A stretch of DNA of 64,000 bases from Charina bottae (taxonomy: Eukaryota; Chordata; Lepidosauria; Squamata; Charinaidae). Location of the stretch: NCBI GenBank assembly GCA_023362775.1, contig JALMGJ010000008.1, forward strand, positions 35,824,501 to 35,888,500. Reading direction: 5' to 3'. The notes under the pieces are model-generated. The model worked only from the letters and a program-made list of their open reading frames with translations. It was not told the DNA's origin and did no database searches. Positions 20,015 to 30,587 of the stretch are shown piece by piece (the stretch's first letter is position 1; every line of letters starts with the position of its first letter). The position numbers and the translations under genes are program-made.

Positions 20015-20860
20015 AACATCCCTTTAACGGCCCTCAACATTTCTGCAAATTTTTATGGACATAAGCATTACTTCTGTATATCTGGTTTCTAGTCTTACTA
20101 AATATCCTAGCAGAAGTCCACTGTTTTTGGATGGTCTCGCTGGCCTGAATTTTTATTAGTTTGATTTGGATTATGATTCTCTTTTTGTTCCTTGCCCCAT
20201 CCAATTCCTCACACTCTCTTTGCCTTCCAGCTCCAAATATGCATTCAAATGCAATAATAATAATTTCTTTTCACGACAAGAGTAACTATACTTCCTGATT
20301 CCTAATGACAGAAGTAATTCTGCATGATTATTGAGACATTAACAGATTAGACATGAATATCCTACATTTGCATTTTATTTATTTAAAATATTGATATATT
20401 GCCTGTCATGTACTACATATCCAGGCAATACATAATAATTAAAATTCTTTATAGGTAAAGATGATAGTTTCACAGTGCACTAAAAGTCATTGTACCTCAT
20501 AGAACTCAAATCACAAATTACACTGCAATACCACCTCACAAAACCAGTGTAAAATACCAAGAGCAAGTGTTATAATAATCTGATTTGTCCTTTGAAAATA
20601 TCTCAATGATATCTCAAACTCAGAAGATGAACTAAAATTAGTCTCTCTGGGAAGAAATTCCATAGTACCATTCATGGTAGCCACAATCCTATATAACAAT
20701 CTTGCCTAACATGGTATCCTGCAGATGGATTGGGATTATAGCATTAAGAAATCTTAGCCAGCATGACGTACCTGAGAATGTTGGAAGCTGCAATTTTTGG
20801 ATGTGCGGTTTGGTACTGAATTGAAATGTAGCAGAATCTCCATAGAGACATAAAATTGGT
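20015..20860. other. Unassigned AT-rich DNA
   Basis: No gene or repeat recognised. Confidence 0.4.
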
Positions 20861-20869
20861 TGCAACCCT

Positions 20870-21350
20870 ACATGGGACAGGAGGACCAAGCTACACTAAC
20901 TTATCACCACCTGGTTGGACTACTGAAATGCACTCTACTTGGGACTGTCCTTGAAAACTACCCAGAAAGTACAATTGGTCCAAAATGTTATGGCCCACAT
21001 ATTTTCTGGCTCCCATCATTGGGAGCATATAACACTGGTGTTGGGGATTCTGTATTGGTTGCTGATTGGTTTCCAGGTACAATTTAAGATACTGGTTTTA
21101 GCCTATACCTGGCACTTGAATATCTGCAGGACATACAGTATACTCTAACCGCTACCAGCCCAACCAATTGGATCAAATAGGGAGAAACTGTTATTGATCC
21201 CACATTCACAAGCTTTGTGGTGGTGGTGGGGGGGGGGGGGGGGCTGAACTGAAAAGGCAATGCATTTTGATTGCCATCCCAACACTGTGGAACAGCTCCA
21301 TGGCAGAAATCAGGCTAGGCTCCTCCTTGTTGATGTTTTGAAAGCTATTT
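20870..21350 (+). mobile_element. Old L2/CR1-type LINE C-terminal remnant
   Basis: Decayed coding homology to the ORF2 C-terminus: GLSLKTTQKVQLVQNVMAH (about 20,939-20,995), LYWLLIGFQVQFKILVLAYT (about 21,049-21,108), then PTLWNSSMAEIRLGSSLL (about 21,282-21,335). The order matches the young copy downstream (LKSIRRLQLIQNAAAR; LHWVPVCFRV; ALWNILPPEVRQAPSLL). It is interrupted by a G16 run (21,228-21,243) and stops near 21,350, where the young L2 begins. Confidence 0.65.
21228..21243 (+). repeat. Poly-G tract
   Basis: Sixteen consecutive G after a GTGGTGGTGG lead-in, inside the old L2 remnant. Likely a polymorphic homopolymer with G-quadruplex potential. Confidence 0.9.
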
Positions 21351-21802
21351 GAAAGCGGGGAGCAGTGAGAGAGTGGGAGGTGTGTGGGGTGGTTGGGCTT
21401 ACCAGTGCTGAGAGCATGAGCTGGTACGCTGGGAGCCCTGCCATTGCCCAGGAGAGATTGAGTTTGAGAGGATGTATGTATGTGGAAAGGGACCCTTGCC
21501 CAAATCCAGGATGTCCGAGGGCTCAGAAGTGGAGGCGTCTGGGCTAGGATTCTCTGGGGGCTGCGGGGTGGAGAATTTGATCAAGGTGGTGATGGGTAAG
21601 GGATGATATGACGGGAGCTGGAGGGCAGGCCATCATTGGGGAAGGCACCCCCAGTGTTTATTACCGGTGGCGCGTTCCGGCCCCCCAAGCTCAAACCCAG
21701 ATCCTGGTAACCAGAACTTCAAGGGCCCTGATGTCCGGCTGTTACTCCTTAATGCCAGGTCTGTGAATAACAAGGCCCCACTCATTCGCGACCTGCTCAT
21801 GG

Positions 21803-22435
21803 ATGGGGGGCGGGGCTGACCTGGCAAGTATCACTGAGACCTGGCTGGGCCCAGAAGGAGGGGTTGCCCTTTCAGAAATGTGCCCAGCCGGGTTTCGAGT
21901 GTGGCATCAGCTGAGACAGCGGGGCAGGGGAGGAGGGGTGGCGGTTGTCATCCGGGAGTCTCTGGTGGCCTTCAGGGGCGCTGCTCCACAAGTGGCCAGG
22001 TGTGAGACCCTGTTTTTCAAGTTGGGTTCTCAAGAGCAGTTGGGAGTGTTGCTGCTGTACCAGCCTCCCTGCTGCATAGCAACCTCCCTGCCCGAGCTGC
22101 TCGAGGCCGTCTCGGGGTTGGCAGTGGAGTTCCCCAGACTTATGGTCTTGGGGGATTTCAATCTGCCACCCCTGGGACGGACCTCTGAGACAGCTCAGGA
22201 GTTCATGGTTACCATGGCAACCATGGGCCTGTCACAGATTATTCGAGACCCGACTCGGGACAGTGGCCTCACCCCGGATTTAGTTTTCTTGTCTGAGCAG
22301 TGGCAATGTGATCTGAGGGGAGAGTTACATCTATCCCCATTGTCATGGTCAGAACATGCCCTGGTGACCCTGAGGCTCTCTTGTGCTGCCCCACTCCGCA
22401 GGGAGGCAGGACCTATTCGATTGGTCTGCCCCTAG
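21803..22435 (+). pseudogene. L2 endonuclease domain
   Basis: 210 open codons of APE-type endonuclease: SITETWLGPEGG (Glu catalytic box), GFRVWHQLRQRGRGGGVAVV, VLGDFNLPP (catalytic Asp and Asn), DLVFLSEQW, and SEHALVTLRL (the SDH box, Asp replaced by Glu). The natural start lies upstream: LLLNARSVNNK is readable in another frame at about 21,737-21,775, so a frameshift near 21,815 separates it. The enzyme would nick target DNA to prime reverse transcription. Confidence 0.85.
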
Positions 22436-22579
22436 CGACTGATGGACCCAATGAGGTTTCAGAGGGAGCTGGGGGTTATACCCGAAGATCTGATGCACGG
22501 TTCGGCAGAGGTCCTGGCCGCAGCTTGGAATAAAGAGGCGGCCGGGGCCCTGGACAGGATCGCGCCTATGTGACCTCTC

Positions 22580-23074
22580 TTGCCTCGTTCGACCCGTCAC
22601 TCCCCGTGGTTCACAGAGGAGTTGAGGGTTTTGAAGAGGGTTAAGAGACGTCTAGAGCACCGCTGGAGGAAGACGAGGACTGAATCCGACCGGACACAAT
22701 CTAGAGCCGCTATTAGGGCCTACCTTGTAGCGGTAAGAGTGGCGAAACGTGAATATTTCTCCGCTCTTATTGCATCCGCAGAATGCCGCCAGACGGCCCT
22801 GTTTAAGATTACTAGATCTCTCTTGGGTCGCGAGGATATGGTGACCCACTTACAGGGCCGGTCGGAAGAGTTTGCTGAGCGTCTGCAGGACAAAATCGCT
22901 CAGATTCATTCCAAATTTAACTCTAAGCGTGAAGCACAATCTGGGGAGATGCCAGAGGTATGGACTTACCCTGTTATCTGGGAACGGTTTGATCCTGTTG
23001 GGCCTGATGAAGTAGACAGGATGCTCCAGATTGTAAATGCCACCACGTGCCATCTTGACACGTGTCCCTCCTAG
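22580..23074 (+). pseudogene. L2 ORF2, region between endonuclease and RT
   Basis: 164 open codons: HSPWFTEELRVLKRVKRRLE, KREYFSALIASA, ALFKITRSLLG, FAERLQDKIAQIHSKF and FDPVGPDEVDRML. This is the usual CR1/L2 inter-domain linker leading into RT, which should follow after DTCPS but is missing. Confidence 0.8.
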
Positions 23075-23077
23075 CTG

Positions 23078-23827
23078 GTGAAATCAGCTCAGGATGTCAC
23101 AAGTGGTTGGGTCCAGGGGATGTCATCTTTAACTCTGGATGGGGTAGCACTGCCCCATTCAGATTCAGTCTGGAGCTTGGGGGTCCTCCTGGACTCACGA
23201 CTCCTGCTCGAAGAGCAGGTGGCAGTCGTGGCCAGGAGGGCCTTTGCACAGCTTTGGATAGTGCGCCAATTGCGCCCCTTCCTGGATCGAGAGGCCCTCC
23301 GAACAGTCACTCATGCCCTTGTCATCTCTCATATAGATTATTGCAATGCGCTCTACATGGGGCTACCCTTGAAGAGTATCCGGAGGCTTCAGCTGATCCA
23401 GAATGCAGCCGCTCGAGCAGTTATGGGTGCAATAAGATCAGCACATGTAACACCACTGCTCCGCAAGCTGCATTGGGTACCAGTTTGCTTCCGGGTCTAA
23501 TTCAAGGTGTTGGTCATCACCTTTAAATCCCTACATGGCATGGGACCAGGGTATCTGAGGGACCGTCTCATCCCAATTACATCTACCCACCCCATCCGGT
23601 CATGCAGGGAGGGCATGCTGCGGACCCCGTCAATAAAAGAATTCCACCTAGCGGGGTCCAGGAGGCGTGCCTTCTCTGCGATAGCACCCGCCCTGTGGAA
23701 CATCTTGCCCCCGGAGGTGAGGCAGGCACCCTCCCTCCTGGTTTTTCGGAAGTCCTTAAAAACCTGGTTCTGCCGCCTGGCGTGGGACAAAGGAAGAGAT
23801 AGTTCTTCCTGGGGGTGGTTAGCTTAA
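23078..23827 (+). pseudogene. L2 ORF2, C-terminal region (two frames)
   Basis: Frame 23,078-23,500 gives SVWSLGVLLDSRLLLEEQV, YCNALYMGLPLKSIRRLQL, IQNAAARAVMG and LLRKLHWVPVCF, then TAA where the family has an Arg or similar residue. Frame 23,507-23,827 continues with LVITFKSLHGMGPGYLRDRL, AFSAIAPALWNILPPEVRQ and FRKSLKTWFCRLAW. These are the post-RT domains shared by the 2.4 kb and 20.9 kb fragments. Confidence 0.85.
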
Positions 23828-24019
23828 TAATAACCTCCTCGTATGATCGTACCATCCTCTGGATTTTTATACTTTTATTTATTATGATATTGTATTTTAA
23901 TGATTATTGGTTTTTTAATTTTAATTTTAATATTTACTGTAAACCACCCAGAGTCTACTACGGTAGAGATGGGCGATGATAAATTTGACTAATAAATAAA
24001 TTAATTAATTAATTAAAAA

Positions 24020-24235
24020 TGGAGTTGTTTCAGAGAGCCTTCCTCTGATTTTCACCTGTCATCCTGAACTTCTGTTTTAATTACTTGTACTCTTATGTTT
24101 GGTTGCTGTTGTTTGTACTGTTTTTATGGAAGTTTGTACCATGGAAATTTTAATTGGTTTTTATATTCTATGCAAGGTGCTGAGAGTCTTTTGATTGTGG
24201 TGGGATAGAAATGTGTATAATAACTAAATAGGATG
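24020..24235 (+). mobile_element. Probable 3' UTR of the old L2, beyond the nested insertion
   Basis: After the young tail, GAGTTGTTTCAGAGAGCCTT resembles the end of the old C-terminal frame. GTGCTGAGAGTCTTTTGATT and GGGATAGAAATGT then resemble a decayed LINE 3' tip. If correct, the old LINE was split by the young one. Confidence 0.4.
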
Positions 24236-25630
24236 ACAGGTGAACTTCTGAGGTAAAGAAGGTGTCTTTTTTGTCCACGGCTAGAAATTTTCTGCCTGTC
24301 CAGCAAATAATGGCATATATCTTGAGCCAGCAATGTGGCTCCCATGGATGTCAATAGATTTGGTGATGCCTTCTTTGATGCCCACCAGGTTCTCTGCCTC
24401 ATCCAATTTTTAAAAGGAAACCTACCATGCATACAGAGCAAAGCCTTAAGTTTAAGCTTAAGCTCCACAAAAGATCAAGATACATTTTAGAAAACAATTT
24501 CTTGGGTGACTGCAGCCCAGTCTTTCTTTTGGAAGTGTGCCAGTTAGAAAAAAGACAAAAGTAAGAGAATGCTTCCTGAGAGGTGAAAGGGGGAGGGGGA
24601 GGAATCTCAGTAATCTACCTTCTGGTCAGGTGTGTTACCAGAATTTACTGTCTGGTAAAAGATGCTTTGTTATTGGTCATGCCCACAATCTTAAAATTAA
24701 AATTGATCTTAAAATTTCAAATATCCCCTCTGTACGACAAGGGTTGGAAGATCACCATCATGCAGTTTTCTTTCGTGAGTGTTAGCAAAGCTGCTAGATG
24801 CAGTATTCTTAAATATTCTTTATTATATTTCCTGCAGCATTGCATTAATCTTTGCTTGGGCGGGGGGGGGAAGAACAAACAATACAGCTAAGATTGTTAA
24901 GAATCAGGGAGCAAGTAATGTTTTGGAGCTATCCAAGGTCCTGACAGGACATGTTAGAAAGGGCTGAACAATCAACAGAAGATCACCCTGGACCCAAGTG
25001 GATATAAATGCCATCTGGCAATAGCCTACTGTTCCTGCATTGTGAAATTGGTCTTCCAATTTGCCCCCTTCACTCCCCTTCTCTTATGTGTTTTCTCTTG
25101 TGTTATTTTTCTTATTATATTACCAACTTGCAGCACTTTGGGAGATATTCTTCATCTGAATTGGAATCAAGGGAACATATAGGTCTTCTACTCTTAAACA
25201 GTCGGTACCTGTCATTTCCAGACAAAATAATGTAATTGGAATAGATCTTGCTTTTTTTTAAATGCTGCTGTAGCTGAGAGGCTCAGTGTGCTTGCTCTGT
25301 GATTCATCCTTAGTTAACCAAGTAAAAATAATAGGTAAGTCAAAAGATGTTAATTGCATTCCTTTTGTTCTTACCAGCTGTTCATTCCATGGAAAAGTAC
25401 ATGCCTTAAACAGAAAAAAATCCCAGTCCTCATATTTCTGCTTAAAATATTTTCAGGTCATTAATGAATGGCCTGTTCTCACTTAAACACATGGAGCCAT
25501 GGAAAATTTCAATTTTGATTTCAAAATTTAAATATTTAAATTCGGGATATGTATTTTGCCATGTAGGGATGTGAAGAGAGAATATGCCAAAGTGTGTCAA
25601 AAATGATACTTGAGATAACTGGTTAACTTG
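24236..25630. other. Unassigned AT-rich DNA
   Basis: No gene or repeat recognised apart from short homopolymers (G9 at about 24,862). Confidence 0.4.
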
Positions 25631-25635
25631 TGTTG

Positions 25636-25636
25636 A

Positions 25637-25698
<62 letters not shown>

Positions 25699-25700
25699 AT
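25636..25700 (+). repeat. (AAAT)n microsatellite
   Basis: About 16 units of AAAT with one slip; possibly the tail of a vanished LINE. Confidence 0.9.
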
Positions 25701-25745
25701 CATAAAATGATAAAAAAAACCTACCACCCAAGCTTGTCATATATA

Positions 25746-25750
<5 letters not shown>

Positions 25751-25784
<34 letters not shown>

Positions 25785-25835
25785 TCCCTCTCCCTCTCCC
25801 TCTCCCTCTCCCTCTCCCTCTCCCTCTCTCTCTCC
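25751..25835 (+). repeat. (CT)n / (CCCTCT)n microsatellite
   Basis: A CT run followed by CCCTCT units. On the minus strand it reads as an artificial Arg-Gly/Arg-Glu repeat, which is not a protein. Confidence 0.93.
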
Positions 25836-25909
25836 CCATACATTTGATTTAACTAAAATACACAATAAGATATAATTATTGTACTTCTACAAAACTGCAC
25901 AAATAATGC

Positions 25910-26515
25910 TTGATTTTCAATAAAAATGTAATGTCTCCTGTGCTTCTGTATAACATACAGTGTAAGGACTGTAGCAGCCACTATGTAGGACAGACGGGCA
26001 GAAGACTAGCAGAGCGCATCCACGAACACCAACTAGCAGTCAGAAGACACAATGAAAACTCCTTAATCTCACAACACATGGACAGACTCAACCATACTTT
26101 CAACTGGGAAACTGTGAGCATCTTAAACCAAGCTAAATCCAAAAACGCTAGAGAATTCCTGGAAGCTTGGCACTCAGACAAAGCAGCCATCAACAGACAC
26201 ATAGAGGTAAACAACATTTACATACCATTCATAAGAGACAATAGAAAAGCTAGAAGACCAGAACACCTCCTTGCCAGCAATCAACAACCAGATAGGCAAG
26301 GATTAACACCAAGATTAGCACCAGAGGAGCAATCAAACAACACAATAGACCCTAATCAAGGAACTATTAACTCAATCAACCAAGCAGCAAACAACAACCC
26401 AATCAAGGTACTACCAAAGAGAGTACAACACCCCCACCAACACAGGCAGGACAAGCCAGGGTATATAAACAGAGAGCAAGTCCCATTCCCTTTTTGCACT
26501 GAAGATGTTGCCTAG
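25910..26515 (+). CDS. PLE C-terminal GIY-YIG endonuclease fragment
   Basis: 201 open codons, of which about the first 13 come from flanking DNA. The GIY-YIG domain is clear: YNIQCKDCSSHYVGQTGR (residues about 14-31, with a CxxC motif and catalytic Tyr and Arg), then LAERIHEHQLAVRRH, HNENSLISQHM, NHTFNW and a REFLEAWH box with the catalytic Glu. A basic, Asn/Gln-rich tail follows and ends FPFCTEDVA. In PLEs this enzyme nicks target DNA to prime reverse transcription. The RT is missing here. The open frame suggests moderate age. Confidence 0.82.
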   Translation: MIFNKNVMSPVLLYNIQCKDCSSHYVGQTGRRLAERIHEHQLAVRRHNENSLISQHMDRLNHTFNWETVSILNQAKSKNAREFLEAWHSDKAAINRHIEVNNIYIPFIRDNRKARRPEHLLASNQQPDRQGLTPRLAPEEQSNNTIDPNQGTINSINQAANNNPIKVLPKRVQHPHQHRQDKPGYINREQVPFPFCTEDVA

Positions 26516-26574
26516 TCTGGCAATGAAACGTCTGCAACAAAACAACAAGGCTCAGAGAGCACCAAGGACTCCAC
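25945..26574 (+). mobile_element. Penelope-like element 3' part with GIY-YIG endonuclease
   Basis: 5'-truncated PLE. A coding part (to 26,515) is followed by a conserved terminal block with TATA-like TATATAAA (26,462-26,469), AGAGAGCAAGTCCC, GATGTTGCCTAGTCTGGCAATG and GGACTCCAC. The terminal block recurs at 51.03-51.28 kb. PLE ends often act as promoter-bearing pseudo-LTRs, which would explain a TATA box at the 3' end (inference). The element ends exactly where a truncated Sauria SINE begins. Confidence 0.85.
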
Positions 26575-26775
26575 AAATGCAAGTAGATTAATAGGTACCA
26601 CTTTGGTGGGTAGGTAACAGCATTCTGTGTGCGTCATGCCGGCCACATGACCGTGGAAGCATCTTCGGACAACGCTGGCATTTCGGCTAACAAACGGAGA
26701 TGAGCACCGGCCCCTAGAGTTGGACACAACTGCACAAATGTGCGGGGGGGACCTTTACGTTTACCTTTAATATGG
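26575..26775 (+). mobile_element. Sauria SINE, 5'-truncated
   Basis: Begins mid-element at AAATGCAAGTAGATTAATAGG and runs through TCATGCCGGCCACATGACC, CTTCGGACAACGCTGGC, AGAGTTGGACACAACTG and GGGGGGGACCTTTACGTTTA. The tRNA head and both pol III boxes are missing. The upstream neighbour is the PLE terminus with no gap. Confidence 0.9.
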
Positions 26776-27574
26776 ACTGCAGCTTCCATCATTCTCCAAC
26801 TAATAGCCATGCTAGCTGGGGGATCATAAGAGTTATAGTCCAGCACATTTGTGGAGTATCAGGATGTGGAAGGATGGGCTATATATAAGGTCCTTTGGTC
26901 TGATTTAGTAGGGCTCTTTATATATTCTTTTGATCGCCAGAATATATTGAAGAAAGACCAGTTGAGGGCTTCATCCTGCCTCATCCACAATTCCTATGTG
27001 GTTGCTGCTTAGCTTTTCTATTAGATATATTTCAATCAGTAACTCACCTATCCCAGCATGGTCTCTACTGAGATACTGACAGCACCTCCTTAACTACACG
27101 ACAGTCTTCTAATACTACATGCTTATTTTGAACCCATGCAGAGAAGCAATATCAGTGACTGTTTCTTATGGAACCTGCTGCCTCTTTTGAACCTGAGTAT
27201 CTTTGATGAGGGGTGTTTTAAAACTGTGCAGGCTGTTCTGAACAAACTTGTCATGAAAATGCACAGATTTCATCGTGATGTTTTATGTATTGTGTATAGG
27301 GTATTTTTCCCCGATTAGAATATCTTAGTATACTTTTGTTATAACCTGTCAATCTATCTTTAGCAATTCTGCTGCTCTTCTTTATTTGGACAGCCACAAA
27401 TTACTGGAAGTATCCCATGCATTTTGCTCAAAGACAAGTGTTTTATCCTAAATTACCTTCTGTCATATCAACCCCCTAGAGATCATTTCCAGCTACAAAG
27501 GCCACTCCTCTCTCTCTTAGTTCTACTGCAAGGTTAAAAGAGGGGGCGTGTATACTGACTTTTCATTATGACCC
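26776..27574. other. Unassigned DNA
   Basis: Nothing recognised. Confidence 0.4.
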
Positions 27575-27620
27575 AGAATGGATGCCATTTAATGTTGTCC
27601 CATTAAATGGCATCCATTCT
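27575..27620. repeat. Perfect short palindrome (20-bp arms, 6-nt loop)
   Basis: Arms 27,575-27,594 and 27,601-27,620 (AGAATGGATGCCATTTAATG and its exact complement) enclose TTGTCC. No flanking duplication or transposon end was seen. Confidence 0.92.
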
Positions 27621-28415
27621 ATATAAGCTTAATTGGCCCAATATATGATGTCTCCTATTGACTCTTTGCATTACAAATGCAGTGTGCTGTATTTGCAAGG
27701 CTTATAAAGTATTATGGCCATGTAATTTTCATCTGCTGTTATTGTTTATCCTTTGCCTTCCCCCCCTCTCCCCAAATTATTATTCCATGTGGATTTTCTA
27801 TGTAATTACGTGGCTTGGTTCTGGTTTCAAAGCACTGTTAAAACTACAAAAGGGGAGAAGAACTCTGCCTGAATTTGCATTATATTCAGTATTGTTGGCC
27901 TAACCATTAGGTCAGCCTAAACTGAAAAACCGAGGGGGAAAAAAGAGTAGGGGGAATCTTGTACCCTGATATGAATATCTGGAGCAGCGGATGAGTGTTT
28001 GTGTAAAACAGGAAAAATAGGAGTGGTTAAAATTCAATATCAGAACTTGCTTAGTGATGTTGCATATGCCGAAAGGTTTTTTTCTCTTTTTTTAGGAGGA
28101 GGGAGTTACAGGACTTAATTGAATCAAAGATCAATGATACCTTATAATGATTGATTTTGTTAATTCAGAAGGCATGGCCAAACTTTCAATCAGCGTACTT
28201 GACACTGACTTATCCTTTGCTCAGGCCACATGAAGATAAAGGGATGTGTGGGTGTGTATGAGATATATCAAAAGGAGAGAGAGAGATACACATTTTTCCT
28301 CTGTTTATTTTAACAAATTCCACTTTCTGTGATTCAGATTTCCATTTTCCATAAGAAAACCTGACAGTATTGGAAGCTCACCTTACCCTAACCTTACCCA
28401 TGGCACCTTAATCTC
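27621..28415. other. Unassigned AT-rich DNA
   Basis: Nothing recognised. Confidence 0.4.
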
Positions 28416-28745
28416 TTCCCCAGATAATTCAAGATGCTAATCTTAATCTTTAAAAGTCCTGAACAGCTTGTGACCTGCTCATAGTGAAGCCTACATAACA
28501 TCTTCTCCCAGTAAACGCAGAGTTGAATAGAAATGAGGTAAATATAATTCTGAAATTAAGGTCTATTCTGGGTGCTGTTCTTTTCTACTGACAACAATTT
28601 ACACTGAGGACTAGCACTTCAAATGTGATTTGTAGGCAACAGATGTTTTGCTCTGTAAAAGTGGCTCCCTCCATCTTGAAATACCTTTAAAGACTGCCTC
28701 TTTCTGCATGTCCTCCTGCAATTCTTCAACTCTATCAATAATGTT
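28416..28745 (+). mobile_element. Possible very old L2/CR1 remnant
   Basis: Weak coding echoes in family order: LILIFKSPEQLVTC-like at about 28,440-28,475 and VAPSILKYL*RLPLSA-like at about 28,660-28,705, comparable to FKSLHG and SLLVFRKSLKTW of the young copy. No tail or tip is visible. Confidence 0.3.
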
Positions 28746-29094
28746 CTCATAATGGTTCTCTTTAAGCTATAAATTCATATGAAAAGTCACAGGAAGACAT
28801 CTGATCTCACAGCTGTGTTCCTTCTTTCTTTGCAGGGTTGTCAAAGCTAAAGCCCACCTACAATATTTCGCTGGTGAAGAAGAATAGCATCCTGCTTGAT
28901 TCCATAAATTAAAACCAGTAAGATTTCCAGTCAAATCTTTCTTCAACCCCGGTGATGATGCAGTGCCCTTCACTGCATCAGTCTATAGAAAGCTACCTAA
29001 GGAGTTGCAGACAGGCTATGCAGCACACAACTTCCTTGAATAACTTGCTGCTGCCTGAGATGATTGCCTAACTAATGTTAGGGCCAGCTGTTAT

Positions 29095-29600
29095 GAGAGC
29101 ATCATTGACAGATGGAAGAATACAGAAATACCCATAATGGAGGAACAGATCGTGAAAATGGCTGAGTTTGCAGAAACGGCTAAATTGACTTGCTTGATTA
29201 AGGAGGGAACTACAATTACTTTTATAAAAGACTGGAAACCCTTTATGGACTTTTTGCTGAAAATGGATAAAAATGAACGGGTGATTTCGGGATTTATTGA
29301 TTAAAAGGTTTGTTTATGGGAAGAAGGCAACTATGGTATGGTATGGTATGGTATGGTATGGTATGGTATGGTATGGTATGGTATGGGAGGGTGGAGTTGG
29401 TAACTGCTGTGTTTGCAACTGCTGCAAAGAAGATCGGAGGTAGCTTCTTTAGATATCTTCCTTTCTTTTTCTTATTCTTCACTTTTTCTTTTACCCGTTT
29501 ATATTTTCTTTCTTTTCTTTCTTTTCCTATTTTCCCTTTTATGTTTCTGTAGTTTTTTAAACCCATATAAAATCTTCTTATAATAAAAAATACTTTTTTT
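29095..29600 (+). mobile_element. L1-type LINE 3' end
   Basis: Encodes the extreme ORF2 C-terminus (KMAEFAETAKLTCLIKEG, then WKPFMDFLL and a TAA at about 29,302). A 3' UTR follows with a pyrimidine-rich CTTTCTTTTTCTT run and an A-rich end (about 29,580-29,610). The 3' UTR resembles that of the 36.4-37.9 kb element. A (TATGG)n expansion sits inside it. 5' truncated; no active-site residues. Confidence 0.75.
29332..29386 (+). repeat. (TATGG)n microsatellite
   Basis: Eleven uninterrupted TATGG units within the L1 3' UTR. Confidence 0.95.
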
Positions 29601-29610
29601 AAAAAAGGAA

Positions 29611-30582
29611 AGAGAGAGAGAGAAATAGAGAACCCAATGGTATTCTTCCATGTGCTTTGTTTCGTTAAATAGTATTTAGGGGAGAGTCAGAAAGCCTTTA
29701 TTTAGTTTTGAGAGGAAGATACAGTTTACTGGCTGCATCTTATTTCAGCTTAAGCCTACATGGAATAATTTGAATGTGACATAATCTGAGCATTGTATTG
29801 CATTGGCCTTAACTATTTTGATGTGCTGATCAAAGTTTTCCAGTTTTCAGGTTGTGTAAGATATAAAATCTTTAGGTAAGGAGATACAGTAGGTAAGTGA
29901 TTACACATCACTTCTTAAGGCAAGGGCTTTCCAAGGCAATATGCACTTCTCTGAAATATTTACATTTTGGAGAATGGCTTCTCAAGAAACTCTGAAATCG
30001 GGTTTTCTTCATTTGCATGATATTATCACCTTGGTGTTACATCATGCAAGCATACTCAAATGTGTTTGCAGGCTATTAAAGATAACACTTCCCTTCTTTC
30101 TGGTCTGCTGAAACCTAGGCTTGAACAGGAAAGCTTTAATGTTTTTCTGTGATGAATGTCCCAATCAATAATTTCACCTATACCATAGCATTATTCCCTT
30201 GAATTAAACTGCTCCATTTCTGGGGAAATATTATTTAAAATGGCAAAAGTTATTTAAAACTTTTGGCCTGTGCCAAAAGTTGACATTAGCACAAATTTAA
30301 TTTCAAGAGGACTTTTACACACAAATCAACTCCTTTTTTTAGATCAGTGACATTTATTACCAGGTAAATATGTGTATGTTTGCAGCCATAAAGTTATTTA
30401 GATGTGTCCATGCTATATATGTTTATTAGTACCTCCAAAAAGAATAAGATGATGCTAAACAGGATGACCATGGTGCACCCAATTTAGTAATACTGTATGT
30501 GTAAAATAGATTTCTTTTTATTGTTAATAATAATTTCTATGATGTAATTTATATGCATCTGACAGCATATTAAATGAACATT
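29611..30582. other. Unassigned AT-rich DNA
   Basis: Nothing recognised up to the copia target site. Confidence 0.4.
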
Positions 30583-30587
30583 AAAAT

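Larger units (their letters stand above)
21362..24015 (+). mobile_element. L2/CR1-type LINE with internally deleted RT
   Basis: A plus-strand element with a GC-rich 5' region (about 21,362-21,720), an APE endonuclease, an RT-proximal segment, the ORF2 C-terminus, a 3' UTR with CAGAGTCTACTACGGTAGAG, and a TAATTAATTAATT tail. The protein jumps from KSAQDVTSGWVQGM (about 23,118) straight to SSLTLDGVALP, which in this LINE family lies after the YADD box. The whole RT catalytic core is therefore absent. Other breaks: a shift near 21,815, a stop at 22,435, a stop near 23,074 and one at 23,500. Non-autonomous. Confidence 0.88.

Noticed and set aside
25597..25839. An Arg-Gly/Arg-Glu repeat protein on the minus strand
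   Set aside because: It is the translation of a (CT)n/(CCCTCT)n and (AAAT)n microsatellite pair.
28380..28400. Telomere-like ACCCTAACCTTACCC
   Set aside because: Only about two degenerate units; no interstitial telomeric array.
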